From Dyadobacter psychrotolerans (GTDB lineage Bacteria; Bacteroidota; Bacteroidia; Cytophagales; Spirosomataceae), in the NCBI RefSeq assembly GCF_004349265.1, contig NZ_SMFL01000011.1:62001-126000 (forward strand): a stretch of DNA of 64,000 nt. Reading direction: 5' to 3'. Below are positions 34,971 to 43,264 of this stretch, one piece after another. The number at the start of each line of letters is the position of its first letter. Within the stretch, counting starts at the first letter, position 1. A program made the position numbers and the translations under genes. Under the pieces are notes generated by a model. That model had not been told where the DNA came from and searched no databases. It saw only the letters and a program-made list of their open reading frames with translations.

Positions 34971-36104
34971 TCAAAGCCGTTGCATTAATTTTTTTTCCAT
35001 TTCCTTTTTCCAGGATAAGAATTCACCGCTGATAATTTTCTCTCTGGCCGTGTTTACAAGCCATAAGTAGAAAGTCAGATTGTGAACGCTTGCTATTTGC
35101 GCGCCCAGCATTTCTGCTGATTTAACCAAATGCCTAAGGTATGCCTTAGAGTGGAAAGTGCTTACATAACCGCCGAGGTTTTCATCAATCGGCGACAAGT
35201 CGTCCTTCCACTTTTCGTTTCGGATATTGATTATGCCTTCTGTGGTAAAAATCATGCCATTGCGTGCGTTACGGGTAGGCATTACACAATCGAACATATC
35301 TACGCCCAGTGCTATACACTCAAGAATGTTGGCAGGTGTGCCCACGCCCATCAGGTAGCGGGGTTTGTTTTTTGGTAAAATATCACAAACAACTTCGGTA
35401 AGCTCATACATCATCTCAGCAGGCTCACCCACTGATAATCCGCCGATTGCATTTCCTTCACGTTCGTAGGATGCTATGGTCTCGGCCGATTGTTTCCGAA
35501 GATCTTTATAAACACTTCCCTGTACTATAGGAAAGAGTGTCTGATGGTACCCATACAAAGGCGCTGTGGCGTCAAACCGGGAGCAGCATCTGCCCAACCA
35601 TCTGTGCGTCATTTCCATAGAGTTTCTTGCATAGGAATATTCACAGGGGTAGGGCGTGCATTCGTCAAACGCCATAATAATGTCTGCGCCGATGACACGC
35701 TGTATGTCCATTACCCCTTCCGGGGTGAATGTGTGTACGCCACCGTCAATGTGTGACTTAAATACCACACCTTCCTCGTTGATTTTACGCCCCGTGCCTG
35801 CAAGTGAATACACCTGGTAGCCGCCGCTGTCTGTCAGGATTGGTTTATCCCAGCCGTTGAAGCCATGAAGACCTCCCGTTTTGCTTAAAATATCCAGCCC
35901 TGGCCTAAGGTATAAATGATAGGTGTTACCTAATATTATTTGCGCTTTTATATCTTCTTTCAATTCGCGCTGATGCACGGCCTTCACGGTGCCCGCAGTT
36001 CCCACAGGCATAAAAATAGGTGTCTGAATCGTCCCATGGCTTGTTTCGATTAATCCGGCCCTTGCCTTCGACTGGGTGTCTTCAACCTGGAGTGTGAAAT
36101 TCAT
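34971..36104 (-). CDS. tgt: Queuine tRNA-ribosyltransferase
   Basis: A 377-residue enzyme exchanging guanine 34 for preQ1 in GU(N) anticodons. The catalytic barrel is complete: PIFMPVGTAGTVKAV, ILTDSGGYQVYSLAGTGRKI (catalytic Asp region), FDECTPYPCEYSYARNSMEM, AIGGLSVGEPAEMMYELTEV, RYLMGVGTPANILECIALGV and MFDCVMPTRNARNG. Oddly, the usual C-terminal zinc cysteines (CxCxxC) are absent: the equivalent stretch reads SPIDENLGGYVSTFHSKAYL. I recall similar zinc-less sequences in other Bacteroidota. It is divergent from the GT2 gene; TATTTTTG at 36129-36136 is a possible -7 element for it. Confidence 0.95.
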   Translation of the reverse strand: MNFTLQVEDTQSKARAGLIETSHGTIQTPIFMPVGTAGTVKAVHQRELKEDIKAQIILGNTYHLYLRPGLDILSKTGGLHGFNGWDKPILTDSGGYQVYSLAGTGRKINEEGVVFKSHIDGGVHTFTPEGVMDIQRVIGADIIMAFDECTPYPCEYSYARNSMEMTHRWLGRCCSRFDATAPLYGYHQTLFPIVQGSVYKDLRKQSAETIASYEREGNAIGGLSVGEPAEMMYELTEVVCDILPKNKPRYLMGVGTPANILECIALGVDMFDCVMPTRNARNGMIFTTEGIINIRNEKWKDDLSPIDENLGGYVSTFHSKAYLRHLVKSAEMLGAQIASVHNLTFYLWLVNTAREKIISGEFLSWKKEMEKKLMQRL

Positions 36105-36117
36105 TCAGTGTTTTAAA

Positions 36118-37347
36118 ATGTTGGACTGCAAAAATAGGATTAAGGATTCTAACATTCCTGACAATGACCGTATATTTGTGTTAGAATATGGGAAAAATTT
36201 ACAACTCTCTTCAATTGTGGCGGATTATTTACTCTATGTGTTAGGGGCATTTGTGCTTATCCAGTTGTTTTATTACTTCTATTTTTTCACACGTCTGGCA
36301 TTTTACGGCAAGAATACAAATTACGGCGGAGCCTTACCGGGAATCACCGTGTTGGTCTGTGCCTGGAACGAAAGAGAAAATCTGGAAGAACTTCTCCCTT
36401 TACTTGATGCGCAGGAATATCCTGAGTTTGAAGTGATTTTGCTCGACGATCGTTCGGATGACGGAAGTGAAGAGTTTATCCGTGAAAATATCAATCAGTG
36501 GAAAAATATCCGGTATATCCGGATCAATGACCAGTTCGACCATATCACTCCCAAAAAATATGCTTTGACCGTCGGCATGAAGCAGGCCAATTACCCGGTT
36601 GCGCTCATGACGGATGCCGACTGCAGGCCGGCTTCGGTACACTGGATTGCCGCAATGGCTTCGCATGTTAATGATGAAAAGGATATCGTCCTGGGTTTCT
36701 CTCCTTATGAGAAGCGGTCGGGTCTTTTAAACTGGTTTATCCGCTGCGAAACTTTTTATACAGCTGTTCAGTATTTGTCCTTCTCGCTTGCAGGATTAAC
36801 TTACATGGGCGTGGGGAGAAATATCCTTTACAAGCGATCACTGTTTTTTGCTAATAAAGGTTTCTACACACATCGCCGGATCTTTGGCGGTGACGATGAC
36901 ATTTTTATGAATGAAGCCGCAACGAGCACCAATGCGGCGATTTCAATTGAACCTGAATCTTTTGCTTATTCGCAGCCTAAGACAACCTGGTCGGACTGGT
37001 ACCGGCAAAAGCAGCGGCATTTGTCTGTCAGCCGTTTTTACAGGACAAGAAATAAAATTTTGTTGGGATTACTTTCAGGTTCACATGTAGCTGTGTGGAC
37101 AGCAGGAATCGCAACACTCGCTGTTGGAATTTGGGAAAATAATATCATAGTGATGGCAGGTGTCGGGATCATATTTGGGGTGCGCTGGGTGATACAGCTT
37201 CTTCTTTTAATTCTGATCAACATAAAGCTAGGCAAAACCGTGGAATGGGCAACTTTCCTTTTTATGGATTTTGCTTTATATGTCTACTACCTGATATTTG
37301 GCCTGATTACACTTACAAAACGAAAACCAAGGACTTCATGGAATTAA
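36118..37347 (+). CDS. Glycosyltransferase family 2 membrane protein
   Basis: About 409 residues. A membrane helix (YLLYVLGAFVLIQLFYYFYF) precedes a GT-A catalytic domain: GITVLVCAWNERENLEELLP, FEVILLDDRSDDGSEEFIRE, ALMTDADCRPASVHWIAAM (DxD-like acidic pair) and the QXXRW-like WSDWYRQKQRHLSVSRFY. Three or four C-terminal helices follow, as in processive GT2 enzymes. Product unknown. The frame begins before the tgt start, so I use the first ATG outside tgt. A TATATTTG (TAnnTTTG) match at 36172-36179 raises the chance that translation starts at a later GTG. It overlaps rsmG by ten bases. Confidence 0.85.
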   Translation: MLDCKNRIKDSNIPDNDRIFVLEYGKNLQLSSIVADYLLYVLGAFVLIQLFYYFYFFTRLAFYGKNTNYGGALPGITVLVCAWNERENLEELLPLLDAQEYPEFEVILLDDRSDDGSEEFIRENINQWKNIRYIRINDQFDHITPKKYALTVGMKQANYPVALMTDADCRPASVHWIAAMASHVNDEKDIVLGFSPYEKRSGLLNWFIRCETFYTAVQYLSFSLAGLTYMGVGRNILYKRSLFFANKGFYTHRRIFGGDDDIFMNEAATSTNAAISIEPESFAYSQPKTTWSDWYRQKQRHLSVSRFYRTRNKILLGLLSGSHVAVWTAGIATLAVGIWENNIIVMAGVGIIFGVRWVIQLLLLILINIKLGKTVEWATFLFMDFALYVYYLIFGLITLTKRKPRTSWN

Positions 37348-37958
37348 TAAATAAGTACTTTCCTGATCTTACTGAGTCGCAAAAGGAAAAGATGACGCGG
37401 CTTGAGGAATTGTACCAGTTCTGGAATGCACGTGTGAACGTTATTTCGCGTCAGGATATCGATACACTTTACGAAAGACATGTGCTGCATTCACTGGGAA
37501 TAGCGAAAGTATTACAGTTTAAATCCGGTACTTCTATTTTGGATGTAGGCACAGGCGGTGGTTTTCCTGGTATTCCTTTGGCGATACTTTTTCCGGAAGC
37601 GCAGTTTCATCTCGTGGACAGTATTGGTAAAAAGATAAGGGTGGTACAGGAAATTGCGACCGCCTTAAATCTTACCAACGTAAAAGCAGAGCAGGTGAGG
37701 GCCGAAAGGCTGGATGATACCTACGAGTTTGTGGTAAGTCGTGCCGTAACCAGGCTTGAACCGTTCGTTGGCTGGGTACAGAAAAACATCAACCGCAATT
37801 CATTTCATTCGCTCAGGAACGGGATTTTATACTTAAAAGGTGGGGATCTCACAGAAGAATTGTCGGAAGTGAAACAAAAGACGAAGATATACGAGCTATC
37901 GGACTATTTCACCGAAGATTTTTTTGAAACCAAGAAGGTAGTATATGTACCTTTGTGA
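37338..37958 (+). CDS. rsmG: 16S rRNA (guanine(527)-N(7))-methyltransferase
   Basis: A 206-residue SAM-dependent methyltransferase (GidB/RsmG) modifying G527 of 16S rRNA. The N-terminal helices LEELYQFWNARVNVISRQDI and LYERHVLHSLGIAKVL lead into the SAM-binding motif ILDVGTGGGFPGIPLAILFP, and VVSRAVTRLEPFVGWVQKNI is the family motif. The frame is open upstream, but MELINKYFPDLTESQ is the family start. It begins inside the last codons of the GT2 gene. Confidence 0.95.
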   Translation: MELINKYFPDLTESQKEKMTRLEELYQFWNARVNVISRQDIDTLYERHVLHSLGIAKVLQFKSGTSILDVGTGGGFPGIPLAILFPEAQFHLVDSIGKKIRVVQEIATALNLTNVKAEQVRAERLDDTYEFVVSRAVTRLEPFVGWVQKNINRNSFHSLRNGILYLKGGDLTEELSEVKQKTKIYELSDYFTEDFFETKKVVYVPL

Positions 37959-37989
37959 GCAATAAAAGCAAAATATAACCTGAATTAAA

Positions 37990-38271
37990 ATGAACGAGAA
38001 ATACAGCGCCAGCGGGATGATGAATCCATTCTTCCCGGATGAAGTAACTTTTGGAGAAAAGGGAGTGACTTTTAAGGTGAGAAAACTTTTTAAAAGCAAC
38101 GACAATTTTGTGTTTTATACCGATATATCAGGTGTTGAAATCGAAAGCGGAGTGTTATTTTCTACAATTCGCGTGATTCCGAGAATGCGTCCTGAAATAA
38201 TTATCAATAATTTTACAAAGGGTGATGCCAAGAAAGTCAAGGAGTTAATACTTGAAAAGGTGCAGAGTTAA
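37990..38271 (+). CDS. Small conserved protein, PH-like
   Basis: A 93-residue cytoplasmic protein with alternating strands (VTFGEKGVTFKVRKLFKSND, VFYTDISGVEIESGVLFSTI, RVIPRMRPEIIINNFTKGDA) and one C-terminal helix (KKVKELILEKVQS). This strand-then-helix order resembles bacterial PH-like domains, but I cannot name the family. It follows rsmG by about 30 bases, probably in the same transcript. Function unknown. Confidence 0.7.
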   Translation: MNEKYSASGMMNPFFPDEVTFGEKGVTFKVRKLFKSNDNFVFYTDISGVEIESGVLFSTIRVIPRMRPEIIINNFTKGDAKKVKELILEKVQS

Positions 38272-38351
38272 TAATTTTTTTTCTAATTGACTTGCGCTGT
38301 ATACTCCTAAGTTTTACATTTGCACCACAATTAGGAATAACAACCGGATTT

Positions 38352-38420
38352 ACACTCCTGAATAGCTCACAAACCGTTTGCCGGCCGGTTAGAGCATCTG
38401 ACAGATCATCGTCAGAGGAG
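38352..38420 (+). pseudogene. Partial tRNA-Asn copy
   Basis: The 18 bases ending in the tRNA-Asn acceptor/TAGCTCA start (38352-38369) are identical to 38433-38450. After a 14-base insertion, 19 more bases (GCCGGTTAGAGCATCTGAC, 38384-38402) are identical to 38451-38469. A TCTGAC/GTCAGA stem remains, but the loop has no Asn anticodon, and the T arm and 3' acceptor strand are missing. It cannot make a functional tRNA. Confidence 0.85.
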
Positions 38421-38436
38421 AAAAAGGCAAAAACAC

Positions 38437-38510
38437 TCCTGAATAGCTCAGCCGGTTAGAGCATCTGACTGTTAATCAGAGGGTCGTTGGTTCGAGCCCA
38501 ACTTCGGGAG
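38437..38510 (+). tRNA. tRNA-Asn (GTT)
   Basis: A 74-base cloverleaf: acceptor TCCTGAA/TTCGGGA (one T-G pair) with discriminator G, D arm GCTC...GAGC, anticodon stem TCTGA/TCAGA around CTGTTAA (anticodon GTT), variable GGGTC, T arm GTTGG TTCGAGC CCAAC. CCA is not encoded. A strong terminator follows. An accessory patch of broken defence genes begins about 130 bases downstream. Confidence 0.96.
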
Positions 38511-38520
38511 CCTGAAAGTC

Positions 38521-38553
38521 AAAGAGTTACATGAAAATGTAACTCTTTTTTTT
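38521..38553 (+). terminator. tRNA-Asn terminator
   Basis: AAAGAGTTACAT, GAAA loop, ATGTAACTCTTT, then TTTTT: a 12-pair stem starting 11 bases past the tRNA. Confidence 0.9.
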
Positions 38554-38642
38554 ATGCGCTATCATGCAAATTGCATACAAATCTGCACAAGATTAAATGA
38601 ATCGCGTCCATAAAATTCATTATATTAGACAAAATTTACCCT

Positions 38643-39885
38643 ATGTCTAAAAAATTACTCTCCGAACGTGATATCTGCACAAAATTCATTTCGCCTGCCA
38701 TTGAAAGTGCTGGCTGGAACCGCCAAACACAATATCTGGAAGAAGTCTTTTTTACTGATGGTAAAATTTATGTAAAGGGACGGCTTACTGCGAGAGGTGT
38801 TCGCAAGAGAGCCGATTACATTTTGTATTATAAGCCGAATATACCGATTGCTATTATTGAAGCCAAGGATAACAAGCATACAGTAAGTGCCGGTATGCAG
38901 CAGGCACTGGATTATGCGAGAATCTTGGATATACCTTTCGTATTTAGCTCTAATGGCGATGGGTTTTTATTTCATGATAAAACCAATTTAAGCCATATTG
39001 AACAAGAGCTTTCGTTAAATGACTTTCCATCTCCGGAATTTCTCTGGGAAAAATATAAAGCGTTTAAGGGCTTTGAGGGAGAACGAGCCAAACAGGTAGT
39101 AGAGCAGGATTATTTATTTTGATGGTTCAGGGAGACGCCCGCGCTACTATCAGCAAAATGCTGTAAACCGAACTTTGGAAGCAATTGCCAAGGGACAGGA
39201 CCGGATATTATTGGTTATGGCTACCGGTACCGGAAAAACTTACACCGCATTTCAGATTGCATACCGACTTTGGAAATCTAAAACTAAAAAGCGAATTCTC
39301 TTTCTTGCTGACCGGAATTCTCTGGTCGATCAAACACGGCGTGGCGATTTTAAGCATTTTAAAGATAAAATGACTGTCATCAAAAACCGGCAAGTTGATA
39401 AAAGCTATGAAATTTACCTGGCCATTTATCAGGGATTAACTGGTTCGGAAGATGAAAAAAATATATTCAAACAGTTCAGCCAGGATTTCTTTGACCTTAT
39501 TATTATTGATGAGTGCCATCGTGGTAGCGCTCGCGAAGACAGTTCCTGGAGAGACGTTTTATCTTATTTCTCAAAAGCAACGCAAATTGGCCTTACAGCG
39601 ACACCAAAAGAAAGCGAAACTGCCAGTAACAGCGAATACTTTGGTGGTCCCATTTATACATATAGTTTAAAGCAAGGGATTGACGACGGATTTTTGGCAC
39701 CTTACCGGGTCATAAGAGTTGGTTTAAATATCGATTTAGAGGGTTATCGTCCTGAGAAGGGCAAAACGGATATTGATGGAAACGAAATAGAAGACCGTAT
39801 TTACACCCGTAAGGATTTTGATCGAAACATTATCATTATTGAGCGAACAGATATCGTGGCGTATAAGGTATCAGAATTTCAGTAA
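38643..39885 (+). pseudogene. hsdR: Type I restriction enzyme R subunit (HsdR), frameshifted and 3'-truncated
   Basis: The first frame (159 residues) is the HsdR nuclease domain: SERDICTKFISPAIESAGWN, ADYILYYKPNIPIAIIEAKD (PD-ExK site) and MQQALDYARILDIPFVFSSN. It stops at TGA where one extra T shifts the frame: removing it gives DYYFDGSGRRPRYYQQ and joins the second frame. That frame is the motor domain, with Walker A LLVMATGTGKTYTAFQIAY, DECH box LIIIDECHRGSAREDSSWRD and IGLTATPKES. It ends at KVSEFQ-stop, about 400 codons into a protein normally of 750-1000. No hsdM or hsdS is nearby. The end abuts an opposing SIR2-like fragment, indicating a deletion junction. Confidence 0.88.
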
Positions 39886-39889
39886 GGTT

Positions 39890-40087
39890 ACGATCGCTTT
39901 GCTCATTTGGGAGTTCCGCAACTATCTTCTCAAGGCCAACTATTTCCACAATATTTCTCATCAAAGGAATTGCCTTTCCATTTTTCTCAGGATTTCGAAG
40001 CGTTGATTCATATGATGCACCCGCGCCTAATAGAACTACATGAGTGCCCGCTCCATGTACCCTATTAATTTCTTCCTCTCTTTTCAT
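39890..40087 (-). pseudogene. 5' fragment of a SIR2-like (NAD-binding) gene
   Basis: Reading leftward: MKREEEINRVHGAGTHVVLL, then GAGASYESTLRNPEKNGKAI and PLMRNIVEIVGLEKIVAELP. VVLLGAGAS is the NAD-binding start of SIR2-like proteins, which in bacteria often form part of anti-phage systems. The recognisable part ends around NEQSDRN; the last codons before the stop run antisense into the HsdR remnant, so the 3' portion has been lost. The family is recognised from a short stretch only. Confidence 0.6.
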
Positions 40088-40294
40088 AGTTGAGTATTGG
40101 TTTGATAGATGTTAATCGCATCGAATAATCTTATCAATCTATGCTTAAAAGATGAAAATGCCGTTCTTATGCTGTTATTACCGCCAACTTTTGTACAATC
40201 AAGTTGCTTCAACCTTTACCTGTCTCACTTGTAAATCAAATTTTTGCATAACTAGTCGCTGTTTGATATGTGGTTGTATTTTCTTAATCTTACC

Positions 40295-40315
40295 TAGTCT
40301 TTTTGTAAAAGACTA
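40295..40315. promoter_or_regulatory. Palindromic operator before the DUF433/PIN module
   Basis: TAGTCTTTT-TGT-AAAAGACTA, a perfect 9-base inverted repeat, eight bases upstream of the DUF433 ATG. Position, perfection and the helix-turn-helix-like N-terminus of the encoded protein suggest an autoregulatory operator. It is too AT-rich and lacks a following T-run, so it is not a terminator. Confidence 0.55.
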
Positions 40316-40323
40316 ATTGCAAA

Positions 40324-40998
40324 ATGGCATTCGAAAAATCATCTGTATTCGGCTTAGGCACTGGTATTTACACCCTGCCAGATATTGCGGCCATCCTTAA
40401 CCTTCCCCATGCGAAGGTGAGGAGATGGATGCATGAGTACTGGAAAGTCCATTTTGGAAAGGCTGATCAGATTGCTTTTTCGGATGGAACAGGAACCGAA
40501 TTGGTAACCAATTTCTATACCTTGATCGAATTTTTTACTTTTTATCAACTTCGTGCCCTTGGTGTTACAGCGCAAAAAATCGTAAGGGCTCATCAGGTTC
40601 TGGAAGATGTATATAAAACAGCATACCCATTTGCAACCTCGAAAATTTTGACCGACGGGAAAGAGGTTTTGTTTAAAGGCGAAGTCGGAGATATTATTCG
40701 AGCAGATGAAACACTCCAAATTACGATTAAGGAGGTTCTAGAACCTTTTTGTAAGAAAATTGAATTTGACGACGATAGTCTGGCAAAGCGCTTTTATCCA
40801 TTTGGGAGAGATTCTGAAATCGTAATAGATCCTCATAGGCAGTTTGGGCAACCAGTTATCAGTAACACAAATATCCTTACAGAAACTGTTTATAATCTAT
40901 ATCGCGGTGGAGAATCAACTGACCTAATCGCAAGAATATACGACCTCCCGACAACACAAGTTCAAGATGCAATTGATTTTCACCGTCATGTAGCTTGA
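40324..40998 (+). CDS. DUF433 domain protein, putative antitoxin with HTH
   Basis: A 224-residue protein. The N-terminus has a MerR-like helix-turn-helix (YTLPDIAAILNLPHAKVRRW), the middle is unassigned, and the last 60 residues are DUF433 (IVIDPHRQFGQPVISNTNIL, TDLIARIYDLPTTQVQDAID). DUF433 proteins are regularly paired with PIN-like/DUF5615 toxins as antitoxins, as here: the PIN-like gene starts 22 bases later. The length (stand-alone DUF433 is about 75-100) means DNA binding and toxin neutralisation are combined. A palindrome immediately before the ATG fits autoregulation. Confidence 0.8.
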   Translation: MAFEKSSVFGLGTGIYTLPDIAAILNLPHAKVRRWMHEYWKVHFGKADQIAFSDGTGTELVTNFYTLIEFFTFYQLRALGVTAQKIVRAHQVLEDVYKTAYPFATSKILTDGKEVLFKGEVGDIIRADETLQITIKEVLEPFCKKIEFDDDSLAKRFYPFGRDSEIVIDPHRQFGQPVISNTNILTETVYNLYRGGESTDLIARIYDLPTTQVQDAIDFHRHVA

Positions 40999-41020
40999 TT
41001 TCTCTTCAATAAGTTACAGT

Positions 41021-41422
41021 ATGACGAAAATCTACATCGACGAAAATCTATCCCCTTACATCGCTGACGGACTAGGTATATTGGAATCCCCTAACAATGA
41101 CGATTTTGAAGTTTTGTCTATCGGAAAATTATTTGGCAGGGGAGCCCAGGACGAAGATTGGATTCCTAAAATTGGTGAAGAGCGAGGAGTGGTAATAACA
41201 CAAGATATTAACATTCATAGGTCCAGAAGGCAGCGCGAGTTGTTTGAAAAACATGGAGTAGGCATCTTTTTCCTAACTCCACCATCTAAAAATGGATATA
41301 CTTACTGGGAACAGGTAGAACAGGTCATCAAACGCTGGCGAGATATCAAAAAGAAATGCCGGAATAAAAGAACATTTGCTTTTCGGTGTACTTCAAAGAG
41401 TTCGGAATTTGAGGGTATGTAA
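41021..41422 (+). CDS. PIN-like (VapC45/DUF5615-type) putative toxin
   Basis: A 133-residue PIN-like ribonuclease-fold protein. MTKIYIDENLSPYIADGLGI carries the first acidic residues. DEDWIPKIGEERGVVITQDI follows with the central Asp set, and RRQRELFEKHGVGIFFLTPP matches the end of the fold. PIN-domain toxins cleave RNA and are held inactive by their partner, here the DUF433 protein just upstream. The C-terminal 25 residues are basic and poorly ordered (KKKCRNKRTFAFRCTSKSS). The module appears intact, unlike the defence genes to its left. Confidence 0.75.
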   Translation: MTKIYIDENLSPYIADGLGILESPNNDDFEVLSIGKLFGRGAQDEDWIPKIGEERGVVITQDINIHRSRRQRELFEKHGVGIFFLTPPSKNGYTYWEQVEQVIKRWRDIKKKCRNKRTFAFRCTSKSSEFEGM

Positions 41423-41830
41423 ATCGTGTTCAGATTTTTTTCGCTCTGTTCGTCCAAATTATTCAAATCTCTGCAAGTGTTTAATAGAGATACTTTGGGT
41501 TATGTATGGTGTATGAAATTCTTTACAAAAACTCGTTTGACTGAATGGAGTCTGACATAAGGGGACAAAATCTCTTCGGAATTTCTCGGGTAGAAACAGT
41601 GATGTATTTATTCATTTAAAATCTTATTCAGACATTTTTGTATTAAATAAGATCTATTAACAATGCTTATTTGATACAAAAATGGTTTAATAGGTGGTTA
41701 TCTTGTGATTTATTGGAAGTAAATAAAGACCGAAGGGTGGCAAGAGTGCAGAATCTTAAAAGTGGGGGCGTCCCCACCCAAGTAAAACCCACCCCAACAA
41801 ACCCTTTTAACGTCCTAAACCAACGTTACC
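41423..41830. other. Gene-free region
   Basis: About 400 bases at the right edge of the accessory patch. I see no conserved coding frame, no clear repeat and no clean TTG/TAnnTTTG promoter, though the SGNH hydrolase promoter should be near its right end. A plus-strand open frame crossing into the hydrolase gene has no recognisable protein. Confidence 0.5.
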
Positions 41831-43228
41831 ATGTTTTTAAAAACAACCCTGCTTTTCTGTCTAACCCTCTGCCTTTTCGGATCCGATTGTTTTGCGCAAA
41901 AAAAGACGGACGAGGAATTGATTGCTGCAAGTCAGGCGAGTGCTTCTTCTGTGTTTTTTCAGTTTTCTTCTACTGAGGTGCCTGTTGTTGTTCCCGGCAG
42001 CTTTTATGATGACACGGAATGTGTGGTGCGAGGTGGTTTACCGCAGTTTTTCGGGAATGCCAAAAACAATAAAACTTTACGCATTGCCTATCTCGGTGGT
42101 AGTATCACGTTCAGCAATGTCATTTACAGGACGCAGTCGGCGAAATTTATTCAGTCGATGTTTCCGGGGGTAAAGGTTGAAGGAATTAATGCCGGGGTTT
42201 CGGGAACGGACGCGGACCTGGGTGTCTGCCGTTTGTATGAACATGTGCTGCAATACAAGCCCGACTTACTTTTCGTGGAATTTGCTGTAAACGGCGGTTT
42301 TGCCCCGGGTGTCGAAGGCATTATCAGGCAAACTAAAAAATTGAGTCCGTTAACTTCTGTTTGTCTTATTTACACCGCCCGGGCAGATCAGCTGAAAATT
42401 TATGGACAGGGAAAGGTGCCGGAGGTTATCCAGGGCCTTGAACGCGTCGCCGATCACTATAACATTCCTTCCATTCATCTTGCCGAAGAACCGGCATTTC
42501 TTGAAAAACAGGGGAAATTAATTGGTAAATCAAATCTGAAATCGACGGATAGTCTTCTCGTGTTTTCACAGGATGGCGTGCATCCTTTGCAGGAAGGCGG
42601 AAACTTGTATGCTGCTGCGATTGCCAGAGCGATGGCGAAATTACAGGGTCACAAATCGGTGAAAAGTCCTGACTTTCCGTCTCCCTTGTTTCCCGACAAT
42701 TGGGAAAACGCGCACATGTTCGAGCCGCTAAAGGGTGCGAGGTTTTCGGGTGACTGGCAAAGTATTGATCCGGCGCAATCGGGTTTGGGCGGTTTCAAAA
42801 CCTGGTTTCCTTATATCATGAAAGCCGAAAAACCGGGAAGCGAAATGACAATTAAGTTCAAAGGTAATATGTTCGGTTTTTTTGACGTTGGCGGCCCCGA
42901 AGCTGGTCAGCTCGATTTGTTGGTGGACGGGCATCCGGTTAAGCTCAGCAGGGAGGGTTCAAGCCGTTACAAGATCATTTCCGGCGAAGGAGATAATCTA
43001 AACCGTTTCAACAGTTACTGTAATAACCGATACCGCGGGCAGTTTGTCTGCATAGAATTGCCGGAAGGAGCGCACCTTGTATCCCTGAAAATAAGCGGTA
43101 GTTCACCCGATAAAAAAGAAGTTTTAGGTAAAAACCAATTGGAAGACATTACCCAAAACCCGGCAAAATATGACCGCTCTGTTGTTTACATGGGTAAAAT
43201 TTTGATAAGAGGTGAGCTGGTAGATTAA
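41831..43228 (+). CDS. Secreted SGNH/GDSL hydrolase
   Basis: A 465-residue exported esterase-type protein: signal peptide TTLLFCLTLCLFGSDCFAQ, then an SGNH domain with the nucleophile in LGGSITFS (S91), GINAGVSGTDADLGVCRL (block II Gly), FVEFAVNGG (block III Asn154) and QDGVHPLQEGG (Asp248/His251). The C-terminal 190 residues form a separate beta-rich part (MTIKFKGNMFGFFDVGGPEA), possibly carbohydrate-binding. Related proteins deacetylate plant polysaccharides, but the substrate here is not visible. It is monocistronic. Confidence 0.87.
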   Translation: MFLKTTLLFCLTLCLFGSDCFAQKKTDEELIAASQASASSVFFQFSSTEVPVVVPGSFYDDTECVVRGGLPQFFGNAKNNKTLRIAYLGGSITFSNVIYRTQSAKFIQSMFPGVKVEGINAGVSGTDADLGVCRLYEHVLQYKPDLLFVEFAVNGGFAPGVEGIIRQTKKLSPLTSVCLIYTARADQLKIYGQGKVPEVIQGLERVADHYNIPSIHLAEEPAFLEKQGKLIGKSNLKSTDSLLVFSQDGVHPLQEGGNLYAAAIARAMAKLQGHKSVKSPDFPSPLFPDNWENAHMFEPLKGARFSGDWQSIDPAQSGLGGFKTWFPYIMKAEKPGSEMTIKFKGNMFGFFDVGGPEAGQLDLLVDGHPVKLSREGSSRYKIISGEGDNLNRFNSYCNNRYRGQFVCIELPEGAHLVSLKISGSSPDKKEVLGKNQLEDITQNPAKYDRSVVYMGKILIRGELVD

Positions 43229-43231
43229 GTA

Positions 43232-43262
43232 TCAACGCCGGTTAAGCAGAATCCGGCGTTGT
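43232..43262. terminator. Hairpin between convergent genes
   Basis: CAACGCCGG / CCGGCGTTG, nine pairs and an 11-base loop, lies between the SGNH hydrolase stop and the leftward small gene's stop. The flanking T-run is weak, so termination efficiency is uncertain. Confidence 0.5.
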
Positions 43263-43264
43263 TC

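Noticed and set aside
38352..38420. A second functional tRNA
   Set aside because: The copy lacks a usable anticodon loop, T arm and 3' acceptor strand, so it is listed as a pseudogene.
41671..41976. 101-residue plus-strand frame crossing into the SGNH hydrolase start
   Set aside because: Out of frame with the hydrolase, overlapping its signal peptide, and without recognisable protein features.
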